Positions 1-5,622 of a stretch of DNA of 24,886 bases are shown one piece after another. The DNA is from a virus. Position 1 is the first letter of the stretch, and each line of letters opens with the position of its first letter. The stretch covers positions 1-24,886 of the IMG/VR virus record IMGVR_UViG_3300042444_000523. One strand, written 5' to 3'. A model generated the notes under the pieces. It saw only the letters and a program-made list of their open reading frames with translations. It was not told the origin of the DNA and made no database searches. A program made the translations under genes and the position numbers.

Positions 1-227
1 ACATTAGGGTAGCACGTGATATTGTTACCTACGAAACAGTAGAACTTACTGATGAACAAGTAATGCAGTTTAAGAAATGGTTGATTGATAGTCAGGGTTA
101 TGATGAAAAGGAAGTAGAAGACCCTGCAGAAATTGGTGCATCCTATCTGTACGATTGGTTGGGTGAAGAAGATATTGAAACAACAGTAGTAAAAACCTAT
201 TCACAAACCGATGTAAATTATAAATAA
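1..227 (+). CDS. Hypothetical protein, 5' end outside window
   Basis: The frame starting at base 3 is open from the left edge to a TAA at 225-227, giving at least 74 residues, so the gene starts outside the window. The visible part is acidic and mixed alpha/beta, with stretches such as VELTDEQVMQFKKWL and GASYLYDWLGEEDIETT. It resembles the many small accessory proteins of phage early regions, but I recognise no family. It is followed after one base by the next gene, so both are probably co-transcribed. That it is coding is supported by the open frame, the acidic composition and the tight packing; its function is unknown. Confidence 0.7.
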   Translation, partial: IRVARDIVTYETVELTDEQVMQFKKWLIDSQGYDEKEVEDPAEIGASYLYDWLGEEDIETTVVKTYSQTDVNYK

Positions 228-228
228 T

Positions 229-522
229 ATGAAAGAAACAACACACCGTCCTATTGAGGACATTTGGAATGAATTATCAAACCACCCTGATTTTATTGCT
301 GGTGCTTATTATGATAAGGGAACTATTTTAGATTATGTTGCTGACGAATTACAAGACGGTTCTTATGATGATGATGATAAATTATATGAGGACGCGGAAT
401 GGGTAATTGAAAATAATGCAAGACGAATAGAAAAAAATATTAATAGCAGTTGGGAGTGTGGTATGCAAGGTTGTATTTTTTCTGACGATTGTGATTTACC
501 AACTGAACAAAAAAATAATTAA
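229..522 (+). CDS. Small acidic hypothetical protein
   Basis: A 97-residue acidic protein that starts one base after the previous stop and ends one base before the next start. An Asp-rich patch (SYDDDDKLYED) lies near residues 45-55. Two cysteines in the tail (CGMQGC) and a third in DDCDLP give a small Cys cluster near the C terminus. There is no signal peptide or membrane segment. The leader is A/T-rich with no Shine-Dalgarno sequence. I do not recognise the family. Its place in a chain of tiny same-strand genes suggests an accessory or early phage protein, but nothing in the sequence shows a reaction or partner. Confidence 0.7.
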   Translation: MKETTHRPIEDIWNELSNHPDFIAGAYYDKGTILDYVADELQDGSYDDDDKLYEDAEWVIENNARRIEKNINSSWECGMQGCIFSDDCDLPTEQKNN

Positions 523-523
523 T

Positions 524-697
524 ATGCCTAACTTAAAATTTAACAAGGAAGAATTGAACGCAATCGTAGGAGTAATAGAATTTTTTGAAAGGGTGTGTGC
601 TAACGCAGCAACTGAACCTGCAGACCTTGCACCACAAAAAGAATATTTATTCAAACAATTATATAACGTATTAGATAAAATAGAAAAAGCAATATGA
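524..697 (+). CDS. Small helical hypothetical protein
   Basis: I place the start at 524 (MPNLKFNKEEL), giving 57 residues, rather than at the in-frame ATG at 458. The 458 start would overlap the preceding gene by 65 bases and add a hydrophobic stretch unlike the rest, whereas 524 lies one base after the preceding stop. The protein looks all-helical, with amphipathic segments around EELNAIVGVIEFFERV and EYLFKQLYNVLDKIEKA. No known motif is visible. Its stop overlaps the next ATG (ATGA at 694-697), a sign of translational coupling. Function unknown. Confidence 0.65.
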   Translation: MPNLKFNKEELNAIVGVIEFFERVCANAATEPADLAPQKEYLFKQLYNVLDKIEKAI

Positions 698-906
698 AAC
701 TAAAAACTTACAAATTAGAACGTGACAACAAAAAGCTAATCATCCAACAGATTGAATGGTTAAAGAACGAAACAGGTGACGATTTTGACTGCGACTATAT
801 CAAGTCACTAATGCCGCTAAACAAGAAGGAATTGATTGAAGTGTGGACTGCACTGGTGGTGCGTTTAAAATACCCACCATTAGATTGGTTGCAGATTTAT
901 TTTTAA
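694..906 (+). CDS. Small hypothetical protein
   Basis: A 70-residue protein whose ATG overlaps the preceding stop by four bases (ATGA), so it is probably translationally coupled to that gene. It is Lys/Glu-rich and helical at the N terminus (KLERDNKKLIIQQIEWLK), has an acidic centre (GDDFDCDYIKSLM) and ends in an aromatic segment (PPLDWLQIYF). It is the last gene of the left-hand plus-strand run: the next 285 bases hold a promoter-like pair, a hairpin and two terminators. I do not recognise a family. Confidence 0.65.
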   Translation: MKLKTYKLERDNKKLIIQQIEWLKNETGDDFDCDYIKSLMPLNKKELIEVWTALVVRLKYPPLDWLQIYF

Positions 907-922
907 AAAATCTTTATAAATA

Positions 923-954
923 TTTGGAAGTTCGGTCTTAATTTCCTATATTTA
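923..954 (+). promoter_or_regulatory. Bacteroidota-type promoter candidate
   Basis: TTTG at 923-926 is followed after exactly 20 bases by TATATTTA at 947-954. This is near the Bacteroidota primary-sigma consensus (TTTG at -33 and TAnnTTTG at -7), with one mismatch in the last base of the -7 element. It would start transcription at about 959-962, exactly at the long-range hairpin beginning at 961. The same spacing is found at 1560-1591. Not tested experimentally. Confidence 0.5.
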
Positions 955-959
955 TATTA

Positions 960-1100
960 CGAAGGGTGGTGATTTACTCATATTGATAGTGCCATTTCAT
1001 ATTGTTAGTTATACAACAGCCACCCTTCTTTTATAACGTTTCTTTTTTATACGGTTGGATATACCCTGCAGCTTTATAAGGTTCACTGCAGGGTTTTTTT
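960..1100 (+). ncRNA. Candidate structured small RNA
   Basis: No convincing ORF lies here. The predicted start follows the promoter-like pair at 923-954. The first bases form a perfect 9-bp stem (961-969 with 1020-1028) enclosing 50 bases. Inside are a small TTGT/ACAA stem-loop near 1002-1018 and a direct repeat of TCATATTG-N-TAGT (near 978-989 and 996-1007). The RNA would end at the intrinsic terminator at 1063-1100, about 140 nt, or at the second terminator near 1164 if read through. It could instead be only a structured trailer of the upstream operon. It is not a tRNA: no T-loop consensus and no 3' end that fits. Confidence 0.4.
1063..1100 (+). terminator. Rho-independent terminator
   Basis: The perfect 9-bp stem ACCCTGCAG (1063-1071) and CTGCAGGGT (1086-1094), with a 14-base loop, is followed directly by a run of seven T (1094-1100). 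It would stop transcripts from the left-hand operon and from the promoter-like pair at 923-954. Confidence 0.85.
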
Positions 1101-1125
1101 AAAATCTGTTTTAATGTTGAATATA

Positions 1126-1164
1126 ACCCTGTAGCTTTTCACTGACGCTATGGGGTTTTTTTTT
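1126..1164 (+). terminator. Second tandem intrinsic terminator
   Basis: ACCCTGTAGC (1126-1135) pairs with GCTATGGGGT (1147-1156) over 10 bp, two of them G-U pairs, and is followed by nine T (1156-1164). It resembles the terminator 60 bases upstream in both stem and loop (shared ATA-CCCTG-AGCTTT core), so the two look like a duplicated pair. It separates the small-RNA block from the endonuclease gene. Confidence 0.8.
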
Positions 1165-1191
1165 GTCATTTATTTTTGCTATAATAATGGT

Positions 1192-1551
1192 ATGGAAAAA
1201 TGGAAAAGAATTAAGGGTTACGATTATGAAGTTAGCACTGCTGGTCGTGTACGGAATTTGTCTGGCAAAATCCTGAAGCTAAAAACTGATAATGGGTACA
1301 AACGTATTGGTCTGCACAAGGACAAGAAGCAGGTGTTTTTTAGGGTCCACAGGTTGGTTGCAGCAGCGTTTATCCCTAAGATAAGGGGTAAGGAACAAGT
1401 CCACCACATCAACCATATTAGGCACGACAACAGGGTGGAAAATCTGCAGTGGGTGACAGGTGAGGAAAATATGTATTATAGGAGTGCCAATACCCTATCC
1501 TACCGTTTCCTGTTGAGGTTCTATAAAAAACATAATGTGGATAACTTTTAA
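1192..1551 (+). CDS. NUMOD4-HNH homing-type endonuclease
   Basis: A 119-residue nuclease. Residues 1-22 carry the NUMOD4 signature (EKWKRIKGYDYEVSTAGRVR), a DNA-recognition motif of mobile phage nucleases. Residues 52-90 carry the HNH nuclease core: HRLVAAAFIP, then HHINHIRHDN (71-80) and NRVENLQWVT (80-89). The paired histidines at 71-72, N80 and N84 are the expected metal-binding and catalytic positions. Such proteins nick or cut DNA at specific sites and spread between related phages. I chose the start at 1192 because the earlier in-frame ATG at 1150 lies inside a terminator stem and would add an unrelated hydrophobic leader. It is free-standing; I see no intron or intein around it. The 119-residue length is compact, as is common for this type. 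Confidence 0.85.
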   Translation: MEKWKRIKGYDYEVSTAGRVRNLSGKILKLKTDNGYKRIGLHKDKKQVFFRVHRLVAAAFIPKIRGKEQVHHINHIRHDNRVENLQWVTGEENMYYRSANTLSYRFLLRFYKKHNVDNF

Positions 1552-1559
1552 AAAATATA

Positions 1560-1591
1560 TTTGGTGGGTAAATAATGCTGCCGTACCTTTA
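1560..1591 (+). promoter_or_regulatory. Bacteroidota-type promoter candidate
   Basis: TTTG (1560-1563) and TACCTTTA (1584-1591) are separated by 20 bases, the same arrangement as at 923-954. Transcription would begin near 1597, about 14 bases before the 28-residue membrane peptide gene, and could continue into the 191-residue gene. Confidence 0.45.
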
Positions 1592-1610
1592 CACTCTAAA
1601 CAAATAAAAT

Positions 1611-1697
1611 ATGGCATACACATTATCAATCGCACCTTACTTTATCGCAGCAGCGTTAGTAATTTATAAGTTCAACAGATTAACAAAACTTAAATAA
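1611..1697 (+). CDS. Tiny single-span membrane peptide
   Basis: A 28-codon ORF (starts MAYTLSIAPYF) preceded by an A-rich leader (AAATAAAAT) and a promoter-like pair at the right distance. Residues 4-19 form one hydrophobic segment (TLSIAPYFIAAALVIY), followed by a basic tail (KFNRLTKLK). That is the layout of a single-span membrane peptide with its positive end inside. It could be a membrane-acting phage peptide, for example holin-like or a host-modulating microprotein, but no homology is recognised. Very short ORFs can occur by chance; the leader, the promoter candidate and the membrane pattern are what favour it. Confidence 0.45.
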   Translation: MAYTLSIAPYFIAAALVIYKFNRLTKLK

Positions 1698-1732
1698 AAA
1701 AACGGGGGACAGCGTACTGAACATAAAAAGTT

Positions 1733-2308
1733 ATGGCTAAACAATCAAAAAGACAACAGCGTCTACAAGCACAAAAGCAATCAGTATTAATGGTAGGACC
1801 TAATGGTACTGAAGTTATTGACGATTATGAACAATTTGTTAATGACCGCGATGAATTGATGTGGAAGCAGTACAACAATTGGTTTAAGAATTTTAAATCT
1901 TATTTCCAATTATCTACGATGTATGAGGTAGTCCACCAACATACATTTAAGATGGAAAAAGAAGAATTTACTATTCAGTTCTTTAATGACCCTGCAATTA
2001 TAGAACAAGTAAATAACAGCTACAAAAGCACTAAGGAAATATTAGGTGTGCTACAAATTATGTGCGAAAGCAAATACGAAAGCTGTATTGTAATGGTTGA
2101 AAAGAGTGACACTTGTGATAAGGATTTTAGTGGTCGCAAATATGACCTTACCGATTTTTCAAAAGTTGTTACAAGTTTGAATATTAACCATCACCGCGAA
2201 GGTTACATTAATACTCTACCGTGGGTGTTCGTGCAGAACTTGAAGGTGGATTATATGGAAAATATTGAACAACAAGAAGCAGCTAACGTATATAGCGTAT
2301 TAGATTAG
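1733..2308 (+). CDS. Hypothetical phage protein, 191 aa
   Basis: A 191-residue protein with a strongly basic N terminus (MAKQSKRQQRLQAQKQ), which could bind nucleic acid or simply be disordered, and a mixed alpha/beta remainder without membrane segments. Segments such as EEFTIQFFNDPAIIEQVNNS and CIVMVEKSDTC suggest a folded domain of roughly residues 40-190. I recognise no family or catalytic motif. It starts 35 bases after the 28-residue peptide gene, with an A-rich leader (CATAAAAAGTT) in place of a Shine-Dalgarno site, and is followed by an intrinsic terminator, so it is the last gene of the plus-strand block. Function unknown. Confidence 0.75.
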   Translation: MAKQSKRQQRLQAQKQSVLMVGPNGTEVIDDYEQFVNDRDELMWKQYNNWFKNFKSYFQLSTMYEVVHQHTFKMEKEEFTIQFFNDPAIIEQVNNSYKSTKEILGVLQIMCESKYESCIVMVEKSDTCDKDFSGRKYDLTDFSKVVTSLNINHHREGYINTLPWVFVQNLKVDYMENIEQQEAANVYSVLD

Positions 2309-2334
2309 GTTTTTCATAACTTCCTGTTCTACTA

Positions 2335-2363
2335 ACCCTGTCCATTCGTGGATGGGGTTTTTT
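2335..2363 (+). terminator. Rho-independent terminator ending plus-strand block
   Basis: ACCCTGTCCA (2335-2344) pairs with TGGATGGGGT (2349-2358) around a TTCG tetraloop. The stem has 10 bp with two G-U pairs and is followed by six T. The stem shares its ACCCTG/GGGGT base with the terminators at 1063 and 1126. Confidence 0.85.
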
Positions 2364-2378
2364 ATTTGCACCAGCACA

Positions 2379-2426
2379 ATATTGTCTGGCAAGATTTTGC
2401 CAAACAACATTTTTGCCAGACAATAT
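2379..2426. repeat. Three-copy alternative hairpin between convergent operons
   Basis: A perfect 14-bp inverted repeat, ATATTGTCTGGCAA (2379-2392) and TTGCCAGACAATAT (2413-2426), encloses a 20-base loop. The loop contains a third, near-identical copy, TTGCCAAACAACAT (2397-2410), which can pair with the first arm instead, with two mismatches. The element lies between the plus-strand terminator and the stop of the last minus-strand gene at 2438. No T-run follows on either strand, so it is not a standard intrinsic terminator; it may protect the 3' end of the minus-strand mRNA or bind a protein. Confidence 0.7.
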
Positions 2427-2437
2427 CTGACGTGAAA

Positions 2438-2716
2438 TTATTTTTCCTTGATAGGCACACAATTCGGTACCATACGACCATCTACTTCTTTAAGACCAAT
2501 TGGTTCGTAACCTTCCCAACAAGCACCTTCTAAATCATCACCTTCAGCAAAAGATTTTTTCATTCCTGCTTTAATAGCACCGCACACTTTCTTAGCTGTT
2601 TCTTCATCACCATATCGTGCCATTTGGTCTGCCATACATTCATCCCACGGGTAGTCCTTCATTTCTTCTTTTGGTGCTTCACCAAACTTCAATTTTACAA
2701 TCTGTTCTAATTTCAT
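2438..2716 (-). CDS. Small conserved four-cysteine phage protein
   Basis: A 92-residue protein with the start placed at 2716 (MKLEQIVKLKFG). The in-frame ATG at 2749 would overlap the upstream connector gene, while 2716 has the typical A/T leader (AATTAATTAAA). It contains two blocks that I have seen repeatedly in phage head-region proteins: YPWDECMADQM...AKKVCGAIKA (residues 22-50) and CWEGYEPIGLKEVDGRMVP followed by NCVPIK (66-90). The four cysteines (27, 45, 66, 86) could bind a metal, though this is only inferred. It is the last gene of the virion operon, 11 bases after the connector gene. A structural or assembly role is likely from context; the exact function is unknown. Confidence 0.7.
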   Translation of the reverse strand: MKLEQIVKLKFGEAPKEEMKDYPWDECMADQMARYGDEETAKKVCGAIKAGMKKSFAEGDDLEGACWEGYEPIGLKEVDGRMVPNCVPIKEK

Positions 2717-2727
2717 TTTAATTAATT

Positions 2728-3357
2728 TTAATATCCACAATCCATACAAGGAGGGTTATAGTGTGCCTGGTCTGAATATACATCCAAATTACGCATCGTT
2801 TGTGCTAAACTGTAACCATATCTTGATGTGTGGTTTAAGTATATTGGTGAGTTGTATTTTTCGCTGCGATTTGCAATCATACCGTCCCTCGTAGTTTGAG
2901 TATTATATTGAGGGAATTTGTTTTGTCCTTTACCAGTAATTAGATAATCCTGCAAACGCATCATATAAAAGTCCGCACGTTGCTTTTGAATTGTACGAAG
3001 ATATTTCATCGTTTCAATATCCACGCCATTACGTCCACCTTCTAATGCACCAGGTTCTACTATACCCACGTTCATCGTTCTTAAATGCAGGTGCGGTATC
3101 ATTTCGTAATATGCGACCTGTATAAGATAATTTGCGATGTAGTCATTTACTAAAATTAATTCATCAGCATTAAAAGTATTTCCTGTTGCACTTACTTGAT
3201 TTAGTAAGTGGTCATAAAATAAAGTTCCTAATAATGGCTGCAAATGTAAATCACTTGCTATTCCAATTTCAGCACGAATTGCTGATATGTCCACATTACG
3301 ATTAGTATTTGTGAACGCTTTTAATTTATTTTCACTTACGAGTAATACGTTAGCCAT
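2728..3357 (-). CDS. Putative head-tail connector (DUF6712-like)
   Basis: A 209-residue, mostly helical protein. The N-terminal half shows the pattern of the DUF6712-type phage adaptor: a short strand (NVLLVSENKLKAFT), a helix starting VDISAIRAEIGIASDLHL, the QPLLGTLFYDHLLNQV block near residues 40-55, then a long helix rich in Tyr and Met (NDYIANYLIQVAYYEMIPHL). The C terminus ends in CMDC-G-Y, a possible metal-binding pair. Proteins of this type sit on the portal and form the first ring of the neck. It starts one base after the portal stop, which supports the assignment. I rely on recalled family pattern and neighbourhood, so the connector role is probable and not proven. Confidence 0.6.
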   Translation of the reverse strand: MANVLLVSENKLKAFTNTNRNVDISAIRAEIGIASDLHLQPLLGTLFYDHLLNQVSATGNTFNADELILVNDYIANYLIQVAYYEMIPHLHLRTMNVGIVEPGALEGGRNGVDIETMKYLRTIQKQRADFYMMRLQDYLITGKGQNKFPQYNTQTTRDGMIANRSEKYNSPIYLNHTSRYGYSLAQTMRNLDVYSDQAHYNPPCMDCGY

Positions 3358-3358
3358 A

Positions 3359-4522
3359 TTATATTTTTGTTGGGGTTTCAGGATTATCTACTACTAATGG
3401 TGCTTCATTCACATCACCAGTTTCGTATATGGAAAGAGGTTTAATTTCAAATGTTGTTGGTTGTTGGAACTTGATAGAACACAATTTATCAAACACACTT
3501 AACAATTGTTTTTGGTATGGCATAATAACTGTCTTTCTTACAAACTCAATATGTGTTACAATTTCATCTTTACTACCCAACTTGTTAGCAGTGCTAATAC
3601 CAAATAATTCACCACTTGAAATACGATGTGCAGACAAAATAGAACGCACAATATCATCATAAATTGTTTGATAGTATTGGTCGTTTCCACTTGTAGCTAT
3701 TTGTGTAATTTCAGGTGATAGTTCCTTACTTTCGTTAAAGGATATAATTGGTCTACCTGCGTTATTAACTGATGTGAATTGACTTTCTAATGCACGTGTA
3801 ACTAAACGCTGTTCTTCGTCACCAGGGATGCCGTTATTCATATTAATCCATAAAGAAGGTAACATACCATTCTTTAAATTGTTAGCGTGAAATTCTTTTA
3901 TATTCACATCAATTTCAATTGATGCAAGACCGCCACTGTAGTCAGGGTGCGGATAGTACGATTGTGATGGTGAATATTGTTTGTAGTAATAGATTTGATT
4001 AGGGTCATTTTTTTCTTGGTCAAAACAAGCGTACTCTTTTGGTGGGAACTTTTTAGTGTTACTCCAATCAGGTGAGTAGTAATATTTTTCTACCTTATCT
4101 GTTTCAGGGTCAATCTTACCACTTCTAATTCTACTAAAATCTATATGGTATATTTCAGCAATTGATTTTCTATCACGTGACCAAATTACGTTTAACGCAA
4201 ATCCACCAAACAAGATTAAATCTAATGTAGCTTTTTCAAACACGTCCATTACTCTTTCTGATGGGTTAATTAAATTAACTGTAGCCATCGGGTTGTTCAT
4301 ACTTACAATACCATCACCACACACTTGTTCTTTCTTAGATATTACGATAGCTTTATGGATAGCACAATTGTTATATCTTGATATTAAAAATTGAGGCATC
4401 AAATTTCCTTCACCATAAAGGACATAATCTAATCTGTTTAGTACTTCACTAAAAATTGGAAGTAATGGTTCTTGCGTAAAATTGGTTTTACCTAATTGGT
4501 ATTTTATTTTTTCTTCACTCAT
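3359..4522 (-). CDS. Portal protein
   Basis: A 387-residue protein with the portal layout: an N-terminal wing that begins with helices around residues 22-60 (ISRYNNCAIHKAIVISKKEQ), the GGFALNVIW core (106-114), strand-rich residues 117-165, the Y-x-x-P-H-P-x-Y loop and IKEFHANNLKNGMLPSLW (208-225), and a long stem helix (IVTHIEFVRKTVIMPYQKQL, 321-340). The portal is a dodecameric ring at one vertex of the head through which DNA enters and leaves. At 387 residues it is shorter than many portals (about 400-700) but complete. The connector gene follows after one base and a small beta-rich gene precedes it by two bases. The large terminase gene usually found next to the portal is not in this window. 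Confidence 0.85.
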   Translation of the reverse strand: MSEEKIKYQLGKTNFTQEPLLPIFSEVLNRLDYVLYGEGNLMPQFLISRYNNCAIHKAIVISKKEQVCGDGIVSMNNPMATVNLINPSERVMDVFEKATLDLILFGGFALNVIWSRDRKSIAEIYHIDFSRIRSGKIDPETDKVEKYYYSPDWSNTKKFPPKEYACFDQEKNDPNQIYYYKQYSPSQSYYPHPDYSGGLASIEIDVNIKEFHANNLKNGMLPSLWINMNNGIPGDEEQRLVTRALESQFTSVNNAGRPIISFNESKELSPEITQIATSGNDQYYQTIYDDIVRSILSAHRISSGELFGISTANKLGSKDEIVTHIEFVRKTVIMPYQKQLLSVFDKLCSIKFQQPTTFEIKPLSIYETGDVNEAPLVVDNPETPTKI

Positions 4523-4524
4523 AA

Positions 4525-4896
4525 TTAATCTTGTATGTAGATATAGTTGTTATTGTCTTCGTCAGGTGATATATACTCAGTATAAGTATTACCTTTTTCA
4601 GCAGTACCTAATAATCTTACCATCCCTGTATATACTTTTGTTTCACCATTACCGAATATGTCTAATTGGTATTGTCCCTCGTAGTTCAAATCGTTACCAA
4701 CTAAGTTTAATGTAATAGTACAATATCTTATGTTAGAAGTAAATTGTGCAGGGTTAGAAGTGCTAATAGTATAGGACTTTTCTTCCTGCGATAGAATGTT
4801 TAAAAAAGTAAGTGTATATCCCGAAAAGTCGGTTCTTGAATTATTGTTGATGTTTAACACCAAATAATTTACTTCGTTCTTGTTTATTATTAACAT
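4525..4896 (-). CDS. Small beta-rich structural protein, unknown role
   Basis: A 123-residue protein made of alternating strands: VNYLVLNINNNSRTDFSGY at the N terminus, a central ITLNLVGNDLNYEGQYQLDI, and a last third with YTGMVRLLGT. It ends in a repeated Tyr/Asp pattern (EYISPDEDNNNYIYIQD). There is no signal peptide or membrane segment. Its place between the tail-tube-like gene and the portal, preceded by an intrinsic terminator at 4941-4970, suggests a virion protein such as a head decoration or head-fibre protein. That is inference only. The start has a TATATTTA box seven bases upstream of the ATG and no Shine-Dalgarno sequence. Confidence 0.65.
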   Translation of the reverse strand: MLIINKNEVNYLVLNINNNSRTDFSGYTLTFLNILSQEEKSYTISTSNPAQFTSNIRYCTITLNLVGNDLNYEGQYQLDIFGNGETKVYTGMVRLLGTAEKGNTYTEYISPDEDNNNYIYIQD

Positions 4897-4903
4897 ATAT
4901 AAC

Positions 4904-4911
4904 TAAATATA
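4904..4911 (-). promoter_or_regulatory. TATATTTA box upstream of start
   Basis: Read on the minus strand, TATATTTAGT lies seven bases before the ATG at 4896. The same octamer precedes three other minus-strand starts (4904, 7413, 8952, 14539). No TTTG element lies at the expected distance, so it may be a leader signal for translation or a phage-specific -10 box. Confidence 0.3.
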
Positions 4912-4940
4912 AAAAAAATCAAATTGGAATGGTATAATAG

Positions 4941-4970
4941 AAAAAAAGGGACATAAAGTCCCTCTTTTCT
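4941..4970 (-). terminator. Intrinsic terminator after tail-tube-like gene
   Basis: On the minus strand the sequence reads as an A-rich run, then GGGAC (complement of 4958-4962), a five-base loop, GTCCC (complement of 4948-4952) and seven T. It lies 45 bases after the stop of the tail-tube-like gene, inside the operon, and so probably reduces expression of portal and connector genes relative to capsid and tube. Confidence 0.75.
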
Positions 4971-5014
4971 TAGATTTAGATATAGAAATTCGGTCAAACG
5001 ACCTACTAAGTCAA

Positions 5015-5551
5015 TTATCCTACAATAGCTGCACCAGTAAATACTGAAGCTAACGCACCATCAATAACTCTTGATGGTTCAAATTCTTGTGCTGTGAAAA
5101 TTAATTCAAATCCGTTTCTATCACCTAATGCAAGTCCTGTTGATGCAGAACCACCTGATAGATAAGCAAAATTAACTTGACCCATTAAGTATTGTGTGTC
5201 GTTTTGGTCAATCACAATAATTTGTAGAGTGTCGTTTTGACCTAACACTTTTAATTGGTTACGCTTTTCTTGGTCATACTTGAATAAAACTGCAGTCAAT
5301 ACTTGTTCCCAATACACCGTACCATTTTCGTAGTTTTTGGTAGTAGTTTGAACATATGAACTTGTGTTTCTTTTCAATTCAAAACCATATAAAGTTGTAC
5401 CTGTAGTTGATGTAGCACCAGTAATTTCGCCTGTACCGTTATATGTGTAGCCAGTCACCTCGCCACCACCACCTACTACGTAGATTTTTTTAACGCCACC
5501 AATACTATCTGAACAACCTAATGCTGCACCTGCTGAAATAAAGCAACTCAT
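5015..5551 (-). CDS. Probable tail-tube / major tail structural protein
   Basis: A 178-residue protein starting MSCFISAGAALGCSDSIGG-VKKIYVV. This opening (two cysteines, then D-x-I/x-GG-[IV]-K-x-[IV]-Y) is one I associate with a structural protein of crAss-related and other Bacteroidota phages, usually described as tail tube or major tail protein. The body is beta-rich with a long helix-like stretch (TVYWEQVLTAVLFKYDQEKRNQLK, near residues 79-103). The last part, DRNGFELIFTAQEFEPSRVI, resembles the end of tube-type folds. It lies between the capsid gene and an intrinsic terminator, which fits a highly expressed virion protein. The tail-tube call rests on recalled similarity and context; another virion role is possible. 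Confidence 0.55.
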   Translation of the reverse strand: MSCFISAGAALGCSDSIGGVKKIYVVGGGGEVTGYTYNGTGEITGATSTTGTTLYGFELKRNTSSYVQTTTKNYENGTVYWEQVLTAVLFKYDQEKRNQLKVLGQNDTLQIIVIDQNDTQYLMGQVNFAYLSGGSASTGLALGDRNGFELIFTAQEFEPSRVIDGALASVFTGAAIVG

Positions 5552-5585
5552 AATATTTTAATTTATATTTTTTTTAATTTATGTT

Positions 5586-5606
5586 AAAGGGGACTTTCAC
5601 CCCTTT
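5586..5606 (-). terminator. Hairpin after capsid gene, possible weak terminator
   Basis: AAAGGGG (5586-5592) and CCCCTTT (5600-5606) form a perfect 7-bp stem with a seven-base loop, 16 bases after the capsid stop as read on the minus strand. The following minus-strand sequence is only TTTAACAT-like, so termination would be partial; the hairpin may also stabilise the capsid mRNA. Confidence 0.5.
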
Positions 5607-5622
5607 TGTTTTTTTAATTTAA

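Noticed and set aside
458-523. Earlier start for the gene at 524-697
   Set aside because: It would overlap the preceding gene by 65 bases, whereas the ATG at 524 is one base after the preceding stop, as is usual in this gene run.
961-1028. tRNA-like fold (68 bases, long acceptor-like stem)
   Set aside because: The closing stem has 9 bp rather than 7, there is no T-loop consensus, no clear anticodon arm, and the 3' end does not fit.
1180-1185. TATAAT hexamer just before the endonuclease start as a sigma-70 promoter
   Set aside because: There is no -35 element at a workable distance (only a T-run from the terminator), and an RNA start would fall at or after the ATG.
1150-1191. Upstream in-frame ATG for the endonuclease gene
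   Set aside because: The ATG lies in the 3' arm of an intrinsic terminator and would add a hydrophobic leader encoded by the T-run; the NUMOD4 motif starts right after the ATG at 1192.
2348-2533. Plus-strand ORF overlapping the terminator, the hairpin and the small Cys protein gene
   Set aside because: It begins inside the terminator, its sequence is explained by the hairpin and the antisense of the gene at 2438-2716, and its composition is not protein-like.
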